A DNA stretch of 64,000 nucleotides, from contig JANRIX010000022.1 in the NCBI GenBank assembly GCA_033764435.1, forward strand, positions 1-64,000, read 5' to 3'. The DNA comes from JAEUMY01 sp033764435. Its GTDB lineage: Bacteria; Pseudomonadota; Gammaproteobacteria; Burkholderiales; Usitatibacteraceae. Positions 7,777 to 15,369 of the stretch are shown one piece after another. Positions within the stretch are counted from its first letter, which is position 1. Every line of letters begins with the position of its first letter. The position numbers were made by a program, and so were the translations under genes. The notes under the pieces were generated by a model. It worked only from the letters and a program-made list of their open reading frames with translations. It had not been told where the DNA came from and did no database searches.

Positions 7777-8116
7777 CTTCTTCTCCTCCCTGATGTGTCG
7801 CTTCGATGTGGTACTTCAAGCGTGTGAGCGGGCTGGCCCAGAGATGCGAATATTCGCTCATCCAGCGGTCGGTGATCATCTGAATGGGCACGGCGTTGAA
7901 CCACAGTCGCCGCATGCGCCCCTCCTTCTCCGAGATGACCAGTCCGGCCTCTTCCAGCACCGCGAGGTGCTTCATGACGTTGATGCGGCTCTCGTCAAAG
8001 AATCCGGCGAGATCGTTCACCGAGCAGCCCGGCGCATCCTTGATGAGGTCGAGCATGCGCCGCCGGCTGGCGGAAGCCAGCGCGCGGAACACGTTGTCCA
8101 TGGATTCAGGCTGCAT
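7724..8116 (-). CDS. ArsR-family transcriptional repressor
   Basis: A 130-residue winged-helix regulator (VFRALASASRRRMLDLI, then the recognition region SRINVMKHLAVLEEAGLV and the wing EGRMRRLWFNAVP). It lacks the CxC metal motif of metal-sensing ArsR proteins and resembles the subgroup that accompanies SRPBCC proteins. A perfect inverted repeat covers its own start codon, so autorepression is the natural reading. It probably controls the three-gene unit arsR-SRPBCC-DUF4287. A palindrome copy at 7846 encodes EYS near residue 88. Confidence 0.9.
   Translation of the reverse strand: MQPESMDNVFRALASASRRRMLDLIKDAPGCSVNDLAGFFDESRINVMKHLAVLEEAGLVISEKEGRMRRLWFNAVPIQMITDRWMSEYSHLWASPLTRLKYHIEATHQGGEEDERREQGDLQGIHPRPN
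7846..7857. repeat. Iterated palindrome (coding, EYS)
   Basis: Exact copy in the ArsR-family gene, read on the minus strand as (S)EYS(H). Confidence 0.95.
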
Positions 8117-8139
8117 AGGTAACCAGATAGTTACCTATG
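8114..8139. promoter_or_regulatory. Likely ArsR operator
   Basis: Perfect 10-bp inverted repeat CATAGGTAAC / GTTACCTATG separated by six bases. The left arm contains the start codon of the ArsR-family gene, so a bound repressor would block both promoter clearance and initiation. Confidence 0.75.
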
Positions 8140-8151
8140 TATCGAAGGAAG

Positions 8152-8964
8152 TCAAGTCAGTCGGGCGAGGGGATCCTGCTTGTAGAAAAGCTTGAGCTGG
8201 TCATAGACCGCCGGATAGTCATCTTTCACCAAATCGGGCGTCTCGAAGAACGCCTCGGAAATGACGGCGAAGAACTCGGCCGGATTCTCCGAGCCATAGG
8301 GGTCGATGGGCAGGTCGGCGTAGGCGGCATCGCCGCGTTGGTGCGAATGGGCATCGGCCTCGTCCACGCGCTTGCAGAAGTCCAGATAGGCCTCCATGAA
8401 CGTGCGCTTCCACGTCTCGCTGTTCATGCCCTTGTGCAGCGGCGGGTAGCCGTTGGGCTCGCCGTTCAGCATGTCCAGCTTGTGGGCGAATTCGTGGATG
8501 ACCACGTTGAACCCGTCGATGCGTTCGTCCTCGTTAGACGAGCGCGCGACATCTTCGTAGGAGAGCACAACCGGCCCGCCCAGCCAGGCCTCGCCTGCAA
8601 GCGGATCGCGCACCAGGTGCACCACGCCAGCCTCGTCCGTGACCTCGCGTTCGGGCACGAACTGGCCGGGATAGAGAATGATGTCGGACCAGCCGTCGAG
8701 GTAGTCCAGGCCCAGCTCCAGTACCAGGATGCAGGCCTGGGCGGCGATCTGCACGCGCATGAGGTCGGTCACCTCATGTTCGGCTGCGCCGACAATCTGC
8801 TTGCGATGCAGGAAGTCGGAGGCGATGAGCCTCAGCTTCTCGCGTTCGGCCGGTGACAGGCCGCGCATGAAAAGATAGGGCGCCGTCGCGGCGCCCCACA
8901 GGTCCTGCGGAATCGGCTGGAACGGTTTCTTGCTGCCAAGCAGTCCTTTGAGCCAGCCGAGCAT
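8152..8964 (-). CDS. mtfA: MtfA-type zinc peptidase
   Basis: A 270-residue member of the MtfA family (Mlc titration factor A). In Escherichia coli the protein binds the repressor Mlc and has zinc-dependent aminopeptidase activity, linking it to glucose phosphotransferase regulation. The gluzincin motif HEFAHKLD lies at residues 157-164, and the downstream glutamate is in NPAEFFAVISEAFFE. The length matches the family. Mlc itself is often absent from betaproteobacteria, so the partner here is uncertain. It is followed by the GIN-domain gene seven bases upstream in the same direction. Confidence 0.92.
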   Translation of the reverse strand: MLGWLKGLLGSKKPFQPIPQDLWGAATAPYLFMRGLSPAEREKLRLIASDFLHRKQIVGAAEHEVTDLMRVQIAAQACILVLELGLDYLDGWSDIILYPGQFVPEREVTDEAGVVHLVRDPLAGEAWLGGPVVLSYEDVARSSNEDERIDGFNVVIHEFAHKLDMLNGEPNGYPPLHKGMNSETWKRTFMEAYLDFCKRVDEADAHSHQRGDAAYADLPIDPYGSENPAEFFAVISEAFFETPDLVKDDYPAVYDQLKLFYKQDPLARLT

Positions 8965-8971
8965 GTGTCTC

Positions 8972-9739
8972 CTAGTTTGTGGCCGAAGGAACGTCGCCGA
9001 GCTTCTTGGTGCTGCCGGAGCCGAGGACGGATTTCTTCACTTCGGGATTGCCGTAGTACTTCACGTCGCCCGACCCGGCCACGCTGACGTTGAGATTCGT
9101 CTTGGCCCAGACGGTGGCGTCACCGGAGCCGGCAATGCTGACCTTGACCTTGTCGGCTTCGACGCCACCAGCCTTGATGTCACCCGAACCAGCGATGCTG
9201 GCCTCGAGTGAGCCCACCTTGCCGCCGCTGATGGCCATGTCACCCGAGCCGGCGATGGACACCTTGAGCAGGTCGGCCGTCAGATGCTTGATCTGCACGT
9301 CACCGGAACCCGCAATGCTGGCCTTGAATTTGTCGGACTTGAGTTGGTCGGCCGTCACGTCGCCCGAGCCGGCCACGCCGATGCTGTCCAGCGTCTTCAC
9401 ATAGACCGTGGCCTTCAATGGCACCTTGGTCTTCACGTTCATGTTCTTCTCGGTGAAACGCAGCTTCAGGCTGCCGCGTTCGACCTCGGTTTCGATGACG
9501 GCGAGGATGTTGTCATCGCCTTCCAGGGTCACGCCTTCCTTGTCACCCTGAATCACGGTCACCTTGGCCGGCAGGCTGACGCCCAGGCCGGTGTAGCCGG
9601 AAACAGTGCGGGATTCTGTCTTGGACGTGCCGGAGCCGGTGACGGTCGTGCCCCAGCCCCAGGCGGACGCGGTGGTCGCGACCAGCGTGGTGGAAGCTGT
9701 GAGGGCAATGATGGATGCGAGTTTGCGGAACGTGGTCAT
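8972..9739 (-). CDS. GIN/DUF2807 beta-solenoid exported protein
   Basis: A 255-residue protein with a signal peptide (MTTFRKLASIIALTAST through TASAW) and a repetitive body. AGSGD recurs six times, roughly every 18-20 residues from about residue 130 to 230, with a seventh degenerate LGSGS near the end. This is the head-GIN (DUF2807) fold, a parallel beta-helix annotated as putative autotransporter adhesin, although no membrane anchor is visible. The ATG at 9739 is preceded by AGGAGG and is preferred to the upstream in-frame start at 9796. The DNA of the repeats is also similar, giving a tandem pattern that could be mistaken for a repeat array. Confidence 0.88.
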   Translation of the reverse strand: MTTFRKLASIIALTASTTLVATTASAWGWGTTVTGSGTSKTESRTVSGYTGLGVSLPAKVTVIQGDKEGVTLEGDDNILAVIETEVERGSLKLRFTEKNMNVKTKVPLKATVYVKTLDSIGVAGSGDVTADQLKSDKFKASIAGSGDVQIKHLTADLLKVSIAGSGDMAISGGKVGSLEASIAGSGDIKAGGVEADKVKVSIAGSGDATVWAKTNLNVSVAGSGDVKYYGNPEVKKSVLGSGSTKKLGDVPSATN

Positions 9740-9821
9740 GTAAACCTCCTCGAAATCGGTGCGAAAGTGCACGTTACGAGGCTTGGACGCAGCCACCCAC
9801 GGTTTTGGATTTACCGCGAGT

Positions 9822-10976
9822 TCAGCGGATGGCCAGCGCCTGCTTGATGCCCGCCACGATGTTCAGGGCCGATCCCAGATCCGGGTCACAGACCGTCACA
9901 TGGCCCATCTTGCGGCCGGCGCGGGCTTCGCGCTTCCCGTAGAGGTGGAGATGCGCACCCGGATGTTCAAGTAGGGCGGCCCAATCGGGGGATTGGGACA
10001 GATCCGGCCCGCGCCAGACATCGCCCAGCAGATTCAGCATGACGGCCGGGGTATGCAGGGACGGGTCGCCCAGCGGCAGGCCGCAGAGCACGCGCACCTG
10101 CTGCTCGAACTGGGAGGTGCGGCAGGCATCGATGGTGTAGTGGCCGCTGTTGTGCGGGCGTGGCGCCATTTCATTGATGAGCAGGCCCGGCTTGCCGTCG
10201 GCCCCCTTCACGATGAAAAACTCCACCGCCATCACGCCCACATAGTCCAGGGCCTGGGCCAGGCGTTTCGCGATGTCCTGCGCCTCGCTGGCCAGGGCAT
10301 CGTCGACCCGGGCCGGGGCGATGGTGATATCCAGGATGCCGTTCACGTGCTGATTTTCTGCCAGCGGAAAGACGGAAACCTCGCCATCCGCCGCGCGTGC
10401 CAGCACCGCGGAGACTTCCTTCTCCAGCGGCAGGAACTGTTCCAGAATGCACGGCACGCCGCGCCACTCTGCGAATATTCGCGAGAGGTCCTCTGGGGTG
10501 TTGATGCGGGCCTGGCCCTTGCCGTCGTATCCGAAGCGCGCGGTCTTCAGCACGGCAGGCAGCTTCACTACCTTGAGCGCGGCGGGAATTTCCTCGGCGG
10601 ACCCGATCACAGCGAAGGGCCCGACCGGAAAGCCGTTGGACTTGAAGAAACCTTTTTCCGCGCTGCGATCCTGCGCGATGGCGACGGCACTGCCGCTCGG
10701 GCGCACGATGGTGTGATTCGCCAGCTCCAGCAGCGCCTCGGCGGGCGCATTCTCGAACTCGGTGGTGACGGCGGCGCAGGTCTTGGCCAACTCATCCAGC
10801 GAGACGGGGTGTGTGTAGGCCGTGTTGAGATGGCCGGTGGCGAACTCCGCGGCGGGTGAGAGCGCGTCCGGGTCGAGCACGGTGACGCGATAGCCCAAGG
10901 TACGCGCAGCGACCGTGAACATGCGGCCCAACTGGCCGCCGCCCAACAAGCCGAGCGTGGCGCCGGGGAGAATCAT
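9822..10976 (-). CDS. purK: N5-carboxyaminoimidazole ribonucleotide synthase
   Basis: A 384-residue ATP-grasp enzyme of purine synthesis that converts AIR, bicarbonate and ATP to N5-CAIR, the substrate of PurE. The N-terminal dinucleotide-like motif LGLLGGGQLGRMF, the ATP-grasp segment LKTARFGYDGKGQ and the C-terminal NEMAPRPHNSGHYT are all present. MILPGATLG at 10976 is the family-like start; upstream codons in the same frame run through a repetitive intergenic stretch. purE lies immediately upstream in transcription order. A palindrome copy encodes RIFA. Confidence 0.96.
   Translation of the reverse strand: MILPGATLGLLGGGQLGRMFTVAARTLGYRVTVLDPDALSPAAEFATGHLNTAYTHPVSLDELAKTCAAVTTEFENAPAEALLELANHTIVRPSGSAVAIAQDRSAEKGFFKSNGFPVGPFAVIGSAEEIPAALKVVKLPAVLKTARFGYDGKGQARINTPEDLSRIFAEWRGVPCILEQFLPLEKEVSAVLARAADGEVSVFPLAENQHVNGILDITIAPARVDDALASEAQDIAKRLAQALDYVGVMAVEFFIVKGADGKPGLLINEMAPRPHNSGHYTIDACRTSQFEQQVRVLCGLPLGDPSLHTPAVMLNLLGDVWRGPDLSQSPDWAALLEHPGAHLHLYGKREARAGRKMGHVTVCDPDLGSALNIVAGIKQALAIR
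10471..10482. repeat. Iterated palindrome (coding, RIFA)
   Basis: Exact copy in purK, read on the minus strand as Arg-Ile-Phe-Ala in the loop after the ATP-grasp GYDGKGQ segment. Confidence 0.95.
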
Positions 10977-10986
10977 CGATTGCCCC

Positions 10987-11076
10987 CGGTGACGGGTGAC
11001 GGGTGACAAATGACGGGAGCCACCGCAACGATTTCGATCATGTGCCTGTCACCTGTCACGCGTCACCCGTCACAGG
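10987..11076. repeat. GTGACGGGTGAC-type inverted repeat between purE and purK
   Basis: Tandem units of GTGACGG on the left (10989-11014) and the complementary GTCACC/GTCACG units on the right (11048-11073) could fold into a long hairpin. The right part begins inside the purE stop codon. Nothing else is seen in the gap. Confidence 0.75.
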
Positions 11077-11573
11077 ATTTCCGGCAGCACCATCGCCGCC
11101 ACCTGTTCCTTGAGGCTTTCGCGATACGCGGCCAGCTTCTGCGCCATGGCGGGATCGTTGATGGCCAGCAGGCTCACGGCAAAGAGGCCCGCGTTGGCCG
11201 AGCCCGCCTCACCGATGGCGAATGTCGCCACCGGAATGCCCTTGGGCATCTGCACGATGGAGAGCAGCGAATCCTGGCCGGCGAGGTGCTTGGACGGGAC
11301 GGGCACACCCAGCACCGGCACGGTGGTCTTGGCCGCCAGCATGCCCGGCAGATGGGCCGCACCGCCGGCGCCGGCGATGATGCAGGCCAGGCCGCGTTCA
11401 CGCGCCGTCTCGGCGTAGTCGAACATGGCGTCCGGCGTGCGATGCGCCGACACCACCTTGTGTTCGAACGGCACGCCGAAGTCCTTCAACACCTTGGCGG
11501 CATGCTGCATCACGTCCCAGTCGGACTGCGAGCCCATCACGACGCCGACGATTGGTTTGTCCATGTTCCCCAT
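11070..11573 (-). CDS. purE: N5-CAIR mutase, class I PurE
   Basis: A 167-residue enzyme that moves the carboxyl group of N5-CAIR to give CAIR. Family motifs are GVVMGSQSDWDVM near the N-terminus, VVSAHRTPDAMFDYA with the catalytic His, and IAGAGGAAHLPGM. The length is normal. The start may be the ATG at 11573 or the in-frame ATG at 11564 (MDKPIVGV), which is closer to relatives. It precedes purK on the same strand, the usual gene pair. Confidence 0.96.
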   Translation of the reverse strand: MGNMDKPIVGVVMGSQSDWDVMQHAAKVLKDFGVPFEHKVVSAHRTPDAMFDYAETARERGLACIIAGAGGAAHLPGMLAAKTTVPVLGVPVPSKHLAGQDSLLSIVQMPKGIPVATFAIGEAGSANAGLFAVSLLAINDPAMAQKLAAYRESLKEQVAAMVLPEIL

Positions 11574-11601
11574 CCCTGTTCCTGTGTTGCTTGCTTTATT
11601 T

Positions 11602-12240
11602 TTACGCCGGCCGCTCGGTCAGCGCCAGCTTGATGCCCAACGCCACGAACAGTGCACCGCAGCCACGATTCATCCACAGCGTGAAGCGGTTGCCGGCACG
11701 CACGCGCTGCTGCGCACGCGCCACCATCCAGGCAAATACGACGGTGACGACCGTCGCGTTGGCAATGAAGATCAACCCCAGCACCACAAACGCCAGCGGT
11801 TTGTTGGCGGCATCGGCACCGATGAACTGGGGCAGCAGCGCCAGGAAAAAGATTGCCACCTTGGGATTCAGCACATTCGTGAGAAAGCCCTGCCAGAAGA
11901 TTTTGCGCAGCGTCGCGCTGTCGGGTAACGGCGTTTCACCTTCCGCAGCCGGCTTCTCGCGCAGCAGCGTGATGCCGACGTACAACAGATAGGCCGCACC
12001 CACCCACTTCACGATCATGAACGCTTCGGCTGATGCGGTAAGCAGAGCGGAGAGGCCTACCGCCGCCGCGAACGTGTGCACGAGACAGCCCGAGCTAATG
12101 CCGGCAATGGCGGCCACGCCGCCGCGTAAGCCCTGCTTCAAGGTGCGCCCGGCGATGTAGAGCATGTCCGGGCCGGGCGTGATGTTGAGCAGCAGCCCGG
12201 CAATGACAAACAACCAGAGATCGTGGATGCCGAGGCTCAT
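11602..12240 (-). CDS. LysE/RhtB-family amino-acid exporter
   Basis: A 212-residue inner-membrane protein with about six hydrophobic segments and the family signature LLLNITPGPDMLYIAGRTL near the N-terminus, plus the internal NVLNPKVAIFFLALLPQF. The family exports basic or neutral amino acids and homoserine lactones. Substrate cannot be told from sequence. It starts four bases after the ArnA-like decarboxylase gene and may be co-transcribed with it. Confidence 0.9.
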   Translation of the reverse strand: MSLGIHDLWLFVIAGLLLNITPGPDMLYIAGRTLKQGLRGGVAAIAGISSGCLVHTFAAAVGLSALLTASAEAFMIVKWVGAAYLLYVGITLLREKPAAEGETPLPDSATLRKIFWQGFLTNVLNPKVAIFFLALLPQFIGADAANKPLAFVVLGLIFIANATVVTVVFAWMVARAQQRVRAGNRFTLWMNRGCGALFVALGIKLALTERPA

Positions 12241-12244
12241 GCCG

Positions 12245-13285
12245 TCACACCAGGTCGCGCGCGGCCTGCATCTCGGCGCGATACGCGTCGAAGATGCCCT
12301 TCAGCGCATCCTGCATCTTCACCTGCGGCGCCCAACCCAGATCTTTCATGGTGTTCTCGATCTTGGGCACGCGGTTCTGCACGTCCTGGTAGCCCTTGCC
12401 GTAGTACTCGCCGGACGTGGTTTCGATGAGCTGCACCTTGGCGGCGTTCTGCGAATATTCGCTGTAGGTCTTGGCGAGGTCGAGCATCATCGTTGCCAGC
12501 TCACGCACCGAGAAATTGTTGGCCGGGTTGCCCACGTTGTAGATCTGGCCCGACGCCACGCCATCCTTGTTCTCGATCATCTTCATCAACGCCGAGATGC
12601 CGTCGTCGATGTAGGTGAAGGCGCGTTTCTGTCCGCCGCCATCCACCAGCTTGATGGGCTCGCCGCGCACGATGTGGCCGAAGAACTGGGTGATGACGCG
12701 GCTGGAACCTTCCTTGGCCGTGTGAATGCTGTCCAGGCCGGCGCCGATCCAGTTGAAGGGTCGGAACAGGGTGAAGTCCAGCTTGCCTTCGCTACCGTAC
12801 GCCCAAATGACGCGGTCCATCAGTTGCTTGGAGCAGGAATAGATCCAGCGCTGCTTGTCGATGGGACCCAGCACCAGGTTGGACGCATAGGGATCAAACT
12901 GCTCGTCCGCGCACATGCCGTACACCTCGGAGGTGGAGGGGAACAGGATGCGCTTGCCGTACTTCACGCAGCTCCGCACGATGGGCAGGTTGGCCTCGAA
13001 GTCGAGCTCGAACACGCGCAAGGGCTGTTTCACGTAGGTCGCCGGCGTCGCGATGGCGACCAGCGGCAGCACCACGTCGCACTTCCTGATGTGGTACTCG
13101 ATCCACTCCTTGTTGATGGTGATGTCACCTTCGAAGAAGTGGAAGCGCGGGTGTTCGAGGAAGGGCTTCACGCGATCCGTGGACATGTCCATGCCGAACA
13201 CTTCCCAGTCGGTCGTCTCCAGGATGCGCTTGGACAGGTGATGGCCGATGAAACCGTTGACGCCGAGGATGAGGATCTTCTTCAA
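12245..13285 (-). CDS. ArnA-type UDP-glucuronate decarboxylase (stand-alone)
   Basis: A 346-residue short-chain dehydrogenase that matches the C-terminal half of ArnA, which oxidises and decarboxylates UDP-glucuronate to UDP-4-keto-pentose. It shows the NAD-binding LGVNGFIGHHLSKRI, the SEVYGMC segment, the YSCSKQLMDRVIW catalytic YxxxK, and FRPFNWIGAGLDS, which is characteristic of ArnA. In enterobacteria this domain is fused behind the formyltransferase; here the two are separate genes with a terminator-like hairpin between. The palindrome copy encodes EYS in a surface helix. Confidence 0.92.
   Translation of the reverse strand: MKKILILGVNGFIGHHLSKRILETTDWEVFGMDMSTDRVKPFLEHPRFHFFEGDITINKEWIEYHIRKCDVVLPLVAIATPATYVKQPLRVFELDFEANLPIVRSCVKYGKRILFPSTSEVYGMCADEQFDPYASNLVLGPIDKQRWIYSCSKQLMDRVIWAYGSEGKLDFTLFRPFNWIGAGLDSIHTAKEGSSRVITQFFGHIVRGEPIKLVDGGGQKRAFTYIDDGISALMKMIENKDGVASGQIYNVGNPANNFSVRELATMMLDLAKTYSEYSQNAAKVQLIETTSGEYYGKGYQDVQNRVPKIENTMKDLGWAPQVKMQDALKGIFDAYRAEMQAARDLV
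12451..12462. repeat. Iterated palindrome (coding, EYS)
   Basis: Exact copy in the ArnA-type decarboxylase gene, read as (S)EYS(Q). Confidence 0.95.
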
Positions 13286-13322
13286 GAGGAGTCGCCTGAT
13301 GGATTGACGGGGAGTAGAGCGG

Positions 13323-13352
13323 AAAAACCCGGCATTCTACGCCTCTGCCGGG
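13323..13352 (-). terminator. Terminator-like hairpin between the two arnA halves
   Basis: On the minus strand a 7-bp stem TGCCGGG... pairs across 13328-13352 and is followed by five T residues. It would partly end transcription after the formyltransferase gene and before the decarboxylase gene. Confidence 0.6.
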
Positions 13353-13376
13353 GCGGGAGCCATCAGCGCATGCTGC

Positions 13377-14399
13377 TCAGCCCAGGGGGTGAACGCCCAC
13401 GCCCAGCGCGGCGGCCAGCGCGGCTTCATCCAGCACCTTGCCCGCGTACTCGGCTTCGAGAATGCGCAGCATGCAGCCATCGCCGCAGAGTGCGATGCAA
13501 CGGCCTGTCGAAACGTTGATGAACCCCGGTTTGTGGTGTTTGAAGTGCGCAGGCGCCAGCGCAGTGCGGTGGATGTTGATGGGCTGGCCCATGACGGCCG
13601 AGGTGGCGCCGGGATAGGGCGGGGCGACCGCGCGCACCAGGTTGTGGATGTCCTTGGCGCTCTTCGACCAGTCGATGACGCCGTCTTCGGGCTTCCGGCC
13701 TCCGTAGTAGCTGCCGGCCTTGAGGTCCTGCTCGATCAATTCCGCGGAGCCGTCGATGAGACCTTGCAGGCTGTGCGCCAGGACGGCGGCGGCGGCATCG
13801 GTCACCTTATGGAACACCTCGACGGCGGTTTCGTCCGGGCCGATCGACACGGCCTGCTGTGCCACGATGCGCCCGGCATCGGGCTTGGTGACCATTTCGT
13901 GCAGCGTAGCGCCGGTCTCGGTCTCGCCCTTGATGATGGCCCAGTTGATGGGCACGCGGCCGCGATATCTCGGCAGCAGCGAGCCGTGCATGTTGAAGGC
14001 GCCACGTTTCGGAATAGCGAGGATGTCCGGCCCGAGCATCTGCCGGTAGTAGAACGAGAAGAGAAAGTCGGGCGAGGCGGCGACCACCTCTCCGATCACC
14101 TCGCGAATATTGCTCTGTCTCGCCTTAGGGCGATCCAGAGTCCCTTCGGGACCGCCTTCGGCGTCCAACGGAAGTGCTTTGGCACTTCCGTTAGTCGCAT
14201 CATCCATGGTCAACGTCGGAATGTTGCGAGAGAGGGCCAGGTCAGCAACACTGTCGAACCAGATGGTCTCTTTCGGGTTGTCGGTGTGCGTGACAACCAG
14301 CTTCACGTCCACGCCGGCATCCAACAGCACCTGCAGACAGCGCACGCCGACGTTGTGATAGGCGAAGACGACCGCTGTGGCGGGCGCCGCCTCAGGCAT
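13377..14399 (-). CDS. ArnA-type formyltransferase (stand-alone) carrying a 28-codon insertion
   Basis: A 340-residue protein like the N-terminal half of ArnA, which formylates UDP-4-amino-4-deoxy-L-arabinose using N10-formyl-tetrahydrofolate. The catalytic region reads GAFNMHGSLLPRYRGRVPINW, with the Asn and His, followed by GETETGATLHEM. Residues 69-96 are an extra segment in the loop before PDFLFSFYYR. It is encoded by an 84-bp structured element that splits what would otherwise read DDANIREV. The insertion keeps the frame and contains no stop, so the protein is probably still made. The last eight bases of the upstream arnC-like gene overlap its start. Confidence 0.92.
   Translation of the reverse strand: MPEAAPATAVVFAYHNVGVRCLQVLLDAGVDVKLVVTHTDNPKETIWFDSVADLALSRNIPTLTMDDATNGSAKALPLDAEGGPEGTLDRPKARQSNIREVIGEVVAASPDFLFSFYYRQMLGPDILAIPKRGAFNMHGSLLPRYRGRVPINWAIIKGETETGATLHEMVTKPDAGRIVAQQAVSIGPDETAVEVFHKVTDAAAAVLAHSLQGLIDGSAELIEQDLKAGSYYGGRKPEDGVIDWSKSAKDIHNLVRAVAPPYPGATSAVMGQPINIHRTALAPAHFKHHKPGFINVSTGRCIALCGDGCMLRILEAEYAGKVLDEAALAAALGVGVHPLG
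14103..14198 (+). mobile_element. Palindromic element copy A in the formyltransferase gene
   Basis: An 84-bp insertion (14112-14195) separates GCGAATATT from CGC, that is, it splits the iterated palindrome. It folds into four hairpins: CTCTG/CAGAG with inner TCGCC/GGCGA; TCCC/GGGA; CGCC/GGCG; and a perfect 11-bp stem AACGGAAGTGC/GCACTTCCGTT. It ends TAGT. The same element type recurs at 24316 and 63068 with compensating stem changes. The host gene reads it in antisense orientation, as 28 codons. Confidence 0.85.
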
Positions 14400-15351
14400 C
14401 GTGCGCCTTGTCCGACTGCAGCACCGCCTGGATCATGTAGCGCGGTCTGGAACGCACCTGCTCGTAAATGCGGCCGACATATTCGCCCAGCAGCCCGATG
14501 CCAAACAACGTGATGCCGATGAGGAAAAACGCGATGCCGAACAGCGTGAACACGCCTTCGGCTTCCGGGCCGATGACCAATCGGCGTATCGCGAGATAGC
14601 CCACGAACGCAATGGAGAGCATGGAGATGGCAATGCCGATCAGCGAGAACACCTGCAGCGGCGCGGTGGAAAAGCCGGTCATCAGGTCGAAATTCAGCTG
14701 GATCAGCTTGTACAGCGAATACTTGGATTCGCCCGCAAATCGCTCCTCATGCGCAACCTCGATTTCCACCGGGTTGTGGGCGAAGGAATAGGCCAGCGCC
14801 GGGATGTAGGTGCTGGTGTCGCGGGTCTGGTTGATGGCAGCCACGATGTCACGGCTGTACGCACGCAGCATGCAGCCTTGGTCGGTCATTTTGATGGACG
14901 TGATGCGCTCGCGCAGCTTGTTCATCGCCTTGGACGCATAGCGGCGGAAGGCCGTGTCCTGGCGGAGCTTGCGGATGGTGCCGACATAGTCGTGGCCCTT
15001 GTCCATCTCGGCCAGCAGATTGCCGATCTCCTCCGGCGGGTTCTGCAGGTCGGCATCCAGCGTGACGATGCGCGATCCGCGCGCATGCTCGAAGCCCGCC
15101 ATGATGGCCATGTGCTGGCCATAGTTGCCATTGAACAGGATCACGCGGGTGACGTCGGGGCGCGCCTGGAACTGTTCGCGCAGCAGCGCGGCCGAGCGGT
15201 CCACCGAGCCGTCGTTGATGAACAGGATTTCGTAAGTGATGCCGAGCTTGTCCAGCGCGGGGTAGAGGCGGGCAAACAGCGCCGCGAGGCCGGCTTCCTC
15301 GTTGTAGACCGGGATGACGACGGATACCAGTGGGGAAGGGGTGTCGGGCAT
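14392..15351 (-). CDS. arnC: ArnC-type undecaprenyl-phosphate glycosyltransferase
   Basis: A 319-residue GT-A family 2 transferase with two C-terminal transmembrane segments. It shows VSVVIPVYNEEAG, FINDGSVDRSA, the metal-binding TLDADLQNPPEE and the ArnC-like KMTDQGCMLRAYSRDIV, followed by membrane helices near 235-300. ArnC moves 4-deoxy-4-formamido-L-arabinose from UDP to undecaprenyl phosphate at the cytoplasmic face. It overlaps the formyltransferase gene by eight bases and follows the ArnB-like gene and an unknown periplasmic gene in the same operon. Confidence 0.9.
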   Translation of the reverse strand: MPDTPSPLVSVVIPVYNEEAGLAALFARLYPALDKLGITYEILFINDGSVDRSAALLREQFQARPDVTRVILFNGNYGQHMAIMAGFEHARGSRIVTLDADLQNPPEEIGNLLAEMDKGHDYVGTIRKLRQDTAFRRYASKAMNKLRERITSIKMTDQGCMLRAYSRDIVAAINQTRDTSTYIPALAYSFAHNPVEIEVAHEERFAGESKYSLYKLIQLNFDLMTGFSTAPLQVFSLIGIAISMLSIAFVGYLAIRRLVIGPEAEGVFTLFGIAFFLIGITLFGIGLLGEYVGRIYEQVRSRPRYMIQAVLQSDKAHDA

Positions 15352-15352
15352 T

Positions 15353-15364
15353 GCGAATATTCGC
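15353..15364. repeat. Iterated palindrome (intergenic)
   Basis: Exact copy with left flank CATT in the 18-base gap directly ahead of the arnC-like start codon, where a ribosome-binding site would be expected. Confidence 0.95.
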
Positions 15365-15369
15365 GCGGG

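Noticed and set aside
8100..8140. Inverted repeat before the ArsR-family gene as a terminator
   Set aside because: It is AT-rich, lacks a T-run and covers a start codon; an operator is the better reading.
9030..9400. Regular tandem repeats resembling a CRISPR array
   Set aside because: The repeats are in frame and encode AGSGD-type protein repeats with conserved spacers; there is no palindromic repeat unit and no cas gene.
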